DNA from: Candidatus Sumerlaeota bacterium | GTDB taxonomy: Bacteria; Sumerlaeota; Sumerlaeia; UBA8349 | Direction: 5' to 3' | Assembly (NCBI GenBank): GCA_003501375.1 | Contig: DNPO01000029.1 | Coordinates: 8,326 to 15,868 of the forward strand | DNA length: 7,543 nucleotides | Shown here: in pieces, positions 6,031-7,543 of the stretch | Layout: every line of letters begins with the position of its first letter | Position numbering within the stretch: the stretch's first letter is position 1 | The notes under the pieces: model-generated | Told to the model about the DNA's origin: nothing | The model's input: only the letters and a program-made list of their open reading frames with translations | Database searches by the model: none | Made by a program: the position numbers and the translations under genes

Positions 6031-6674
6031 ATCCGCTGGTGCAATGCCATGCAGTCAGTCTGGCTTTCCACGGAAAAACAATCCTTCAACCTTTTGACCT
6101 TGCGATCTTTCCCTCAGACGTCCTGGCACTTCATGGCCCCAGCGGTGCAGGCAAAACGACACTCTTACGTCTGCTGGCTGGTTTACTTAAACCAACACAC
6201 GGCACCATCGAACACGCTCCGGGCATTCGCATCGGCATTGCTTTTCAAACACCGCGTTTGCTTCCTTGGCGCATGGCATGGCAAAACGTCGCCATTCCCC
6301 TCATGAACAATGGCGACACGCTATCAGTCGCTGAGAACAAGGCCCGAAAAATTCTTACGGAGTTGGAACTTTCTGACGCTGCGGACTCTTGGCCGGGATC
6401 GCTTTCGGGCGGCATGGCGCAACGGGTTTCCTTAGCCCGCGCATTGGCCATTCAACCGGACTTACTTTTATTGGATGAACCGCTCAATGGGCTGGACGAT
6501 GCCGCCAAACGTCGCACGCTCGATGTCATTCGCTTCCACGCCGCCAAAAGAAACATGGCTATTTTGCATGTCACTCACAACGCATGGGAAACAGAAATTT
6601 ACGCCAACCGTTTTTTGCGTTGTGAAAATGGGATTATTGAAGAAATAAACGCACCCGTGACGCAGAGTCATTAG
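6015..6674 (+). CDS. ABC transporter ATP-binding protein, NitT/TauT/SsuB type
   Basis: This cytoplasmic ATPase powers the importer. All motifs are intact: Walker A GPSGAGKTT (41-49), Q-loop FQTPRLLPW (77-85, the LLPW form typical of NitT/TauT/SsuB ATPases), signature LSGGMAQR (130-137), Walker B LLLLDEP (150-156), D-loop LNGLD (157-161) and switch His188 in HVTHN. At 219 residues it is near the short end for the family and has no extra C-terminal domain. The start lies 16 nt inside the permease gene, with AAAGGA (6002-6007) about 8 nt ahead, so it is the third gene of a coupled operon: binding protein, permease, ATPase. It ends 29 nt before the convergent serine acetyltransferase stop. Confidence 0.9.
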   Translation: METKLNPLVQCHAVSLAFHGKTILQPFDLAIFPSDVLALHGPSGAGKTTLLRLLAGLLKPTHGTIEHAPGIRIGIAFQTPRLLPWRMAWQNVAIPLMNNGDTLSVAENKARKILTELELSDAADSWPGSLSGGMAQRVSLARALAIQPDLLLLDEPLNGLDDAAKRRTLDVIRFHAAKRNMAILHVTHNAWETEIYANRFLRCENGIIEEINAPVTQSH

Positions 6675-6698
6675 TACCCGCGCAAAGAGTGATGAGAA

Positions 6699-6729
6699 AG
6701 ACGCTATTTCTTCTTTTCCGTAAGCGTCT
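6699..6729 (-). terminator. Weak candidate terminator at the end of the serine acetyltransferase gene
   Basis: AGACGCT (6699-6705) and AGCGTCT (6723-6729) form a perfect 7-bp stem around a 17-nt loop spanning the stop codon. On the minus strand it is followed only by a short CTTTCTC stretch. On the plus strand there is no T-run. It is at the convergent junction, where a terminator is expected, but the structure is modest. Confidence 0.25.
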
Positions 6730-7543
6730 GTTGCCCGTCCTTGCCCAGCACTACCATCCCACCGGGCGCAACGGATGATGTTATCCACGTGCTACCGCCA
6801 ATGATGGCCCCATCGCCAATCACCGTATCGCCACCTAAGATAGTCGCATTTGCGTAGATCGTCACGTTGTCACAAATAGTTGGGTGACGCTTGCCGCCCT
6901 TCATGATGTGGCCCTCAGCATCCTTCTTGAAACTCAACGCGCCGAGCGTAACTCCCTGGTAAATTTTTACGTTGTTACCAATGCTGGCCGTCTCGCCAAT
7001 AACCACACCGGTTCCGTGGTCGATAAAGAAGTGCGATCCGATGGAAGCACCGGGATGGATGTCCACCCCAGTCTGACTGTGCGCACGTTCGGACATGATG
7101 CGAGGAATCAAAGGCACATGGTGTTTGTGCAACTCGTGCGCAATGCGGTGCGTCGTAATCACGGTCAGGAACGGATAACTGGTGCAAATTTCTTCGTAAG
7201 AAAGCGCAGCAGGATCGCCCTCATAAGCCGCCTGGATATCGTCCTTCAAAATTTCGCGGAGGGCTGGGAGAAACTCCAGAAATTCAGCGGTTATATCGGT
7301 CGCAAGCCGTGCGCAACCGGCGGTTTCGCACTCGGTCATGCGACAATGGTACTTGACCGCCTTGGTAACTTGCTCAGCGAGGGACTCGGATACCTCCGCG
7401 AGAAGTTCACCAATATAGAACCGCTGGTTGGCGCGGTGTACCGGCTCCTCGCTGGCATAACCAGGGTAAATGACCTTGAAAAGGGAATGCAGGATTTCAT
7501 GCACCACATGGCGTTGCGGCAGATTCAACCCATCGATATGGTT
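6704..7543 (-). CDS. cysE: Serine O-acetyltransferase (EpsC-type), 5' end outside window
   Basis: The enzyme transfers acetyl from acetyl-CoA to L-serine, giving O-acetylserine for cysteine synthesis in the cytoplasm. The C-terminal half is a left-handed beta-helix of hexapeptide repeats (DIHPGASIGS, VVIGETASIGNNVKI, ATILGGDTVIGDGAIIGG). Counting from the window edge, D175-H176 in DHGTG and H220 in KRHP correspond to the E. coli D157-H158 and H193 active-site residues. The helical N-terminal half (GLNLPQRHVVHEILHSLFKVIYPGY) matches the long EpsC-type form. The frame stays open to the window edge (279 residues in view), and family similarity extends before the TTG at 7528, so the true start lies to the right. 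The tail ends in KKK and not the terminal Ile of E. coli CysE, so binding to O-acetylserine sulfhydrylase in the standard way is doubtful. The gene converges on the ABC operon with a 29-nt gap. Confidence 0.9.
   Translation of the reverse strand, partial: NHIDGLNLPQRHVVHEILHSLFKVIYPGYASEEPVHRANQRFYIGELLAEVSESLAEQVTKAVKYHCRMTECETAGCARLATDITAEFLEFLPALREILKDDIQAAYEGDPAALSYEEICTSYPFLTVITTHRIAHELHKHHVPLIPRIMSERAHSQTGVDIHPGASIGSHFFIDHGTGVVIGETASIGNNVKIYQGVTLGALSFKKDAEGHIMKGGKRHPTICDNVTIYANATILGGDTVIGDGAIIGGSTWITSSVAPGGMVVLGKDGQQTLTEKKK

Noticed and set aside
7526..7528. TTG as the start of the serine acetyltransferase
   Set aside because: The frame continues to the window edge, and the residues before it (N-H-I-D-G) fit the EpsC-type N-terminus, so the gene is cut by the window.

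Overview
The window is a bacterial chromosomal segment of roughly balanced base composition. It holds six protein genes and no RNA genes, insertion sequences or CRISPR array. The prepilin style (GFTLIELLIVVAIIAILAA, then a YDPSNG...SNGD ending), the DtxR-FeoA fusion and the EpsC-type serine acetyltransferase resemble what I know from uncultured or anaerobic Gram-negative-type lineages of the Sumerlaeota / Hydrogenedentota / Lentisphaerota kind. That placement is an impression and not a phylogenetic result.

Layout from left to right. Positions 1-2532 (+) hold the 3' part of a DnaE-like gene (C-family DNA polymerase III alpha subunit). It is open at the left edge and its PHP region lies outside. 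The three catalytic aspartates expected of the family are replaced (Glu, Glu, Ser), the GRGSGAGS-type loop is destroyed, and most of the fingers region is missing. The HhH, OB-fold and C-terminal domains remain, and so does a textbook beta-clamp motif, QLQLF. It looks like a conserved, polymerase-dead DnaE paralogue and is the most interesting object here. Next, 2642-3397 (+) is a DtxR/MntR-type metalloregulator fused to a FeoA domain, with a five-cysteine linker, its own promoter, a palindromic operator-like site and a probable terminator. At 3540-4199 (+) is a single type II secretion/type IV pilin-like prepilin. A second, nearly identical operator-like palindrome lies ahead of it.

Positions 4253-6674 (+) form a compact operon for a NitT/TauT/SsuABC-type ABC importer: periplasmic binding protein, permease and ATPase, with 1-nt and 16-nt overlaps. 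Convergent to it, 6704-7543 (-) is a serine O-acetyltransferase, open at the right edge.

How the parts may work together: the metalloregulator probably represses itself and perhaps the prepilin gene through the two shared palindromes. The ABC importer could bring in a small organic anion or sulfur compound; the neighbouring cysteine-biosynthesis gene is weak circumstantial support for sulfur. The DnaE-like protein most likely binds the sliding clamp and acts as a non-polymerising replication or repair factor. No intergenic stretch exceeds 150 bases.
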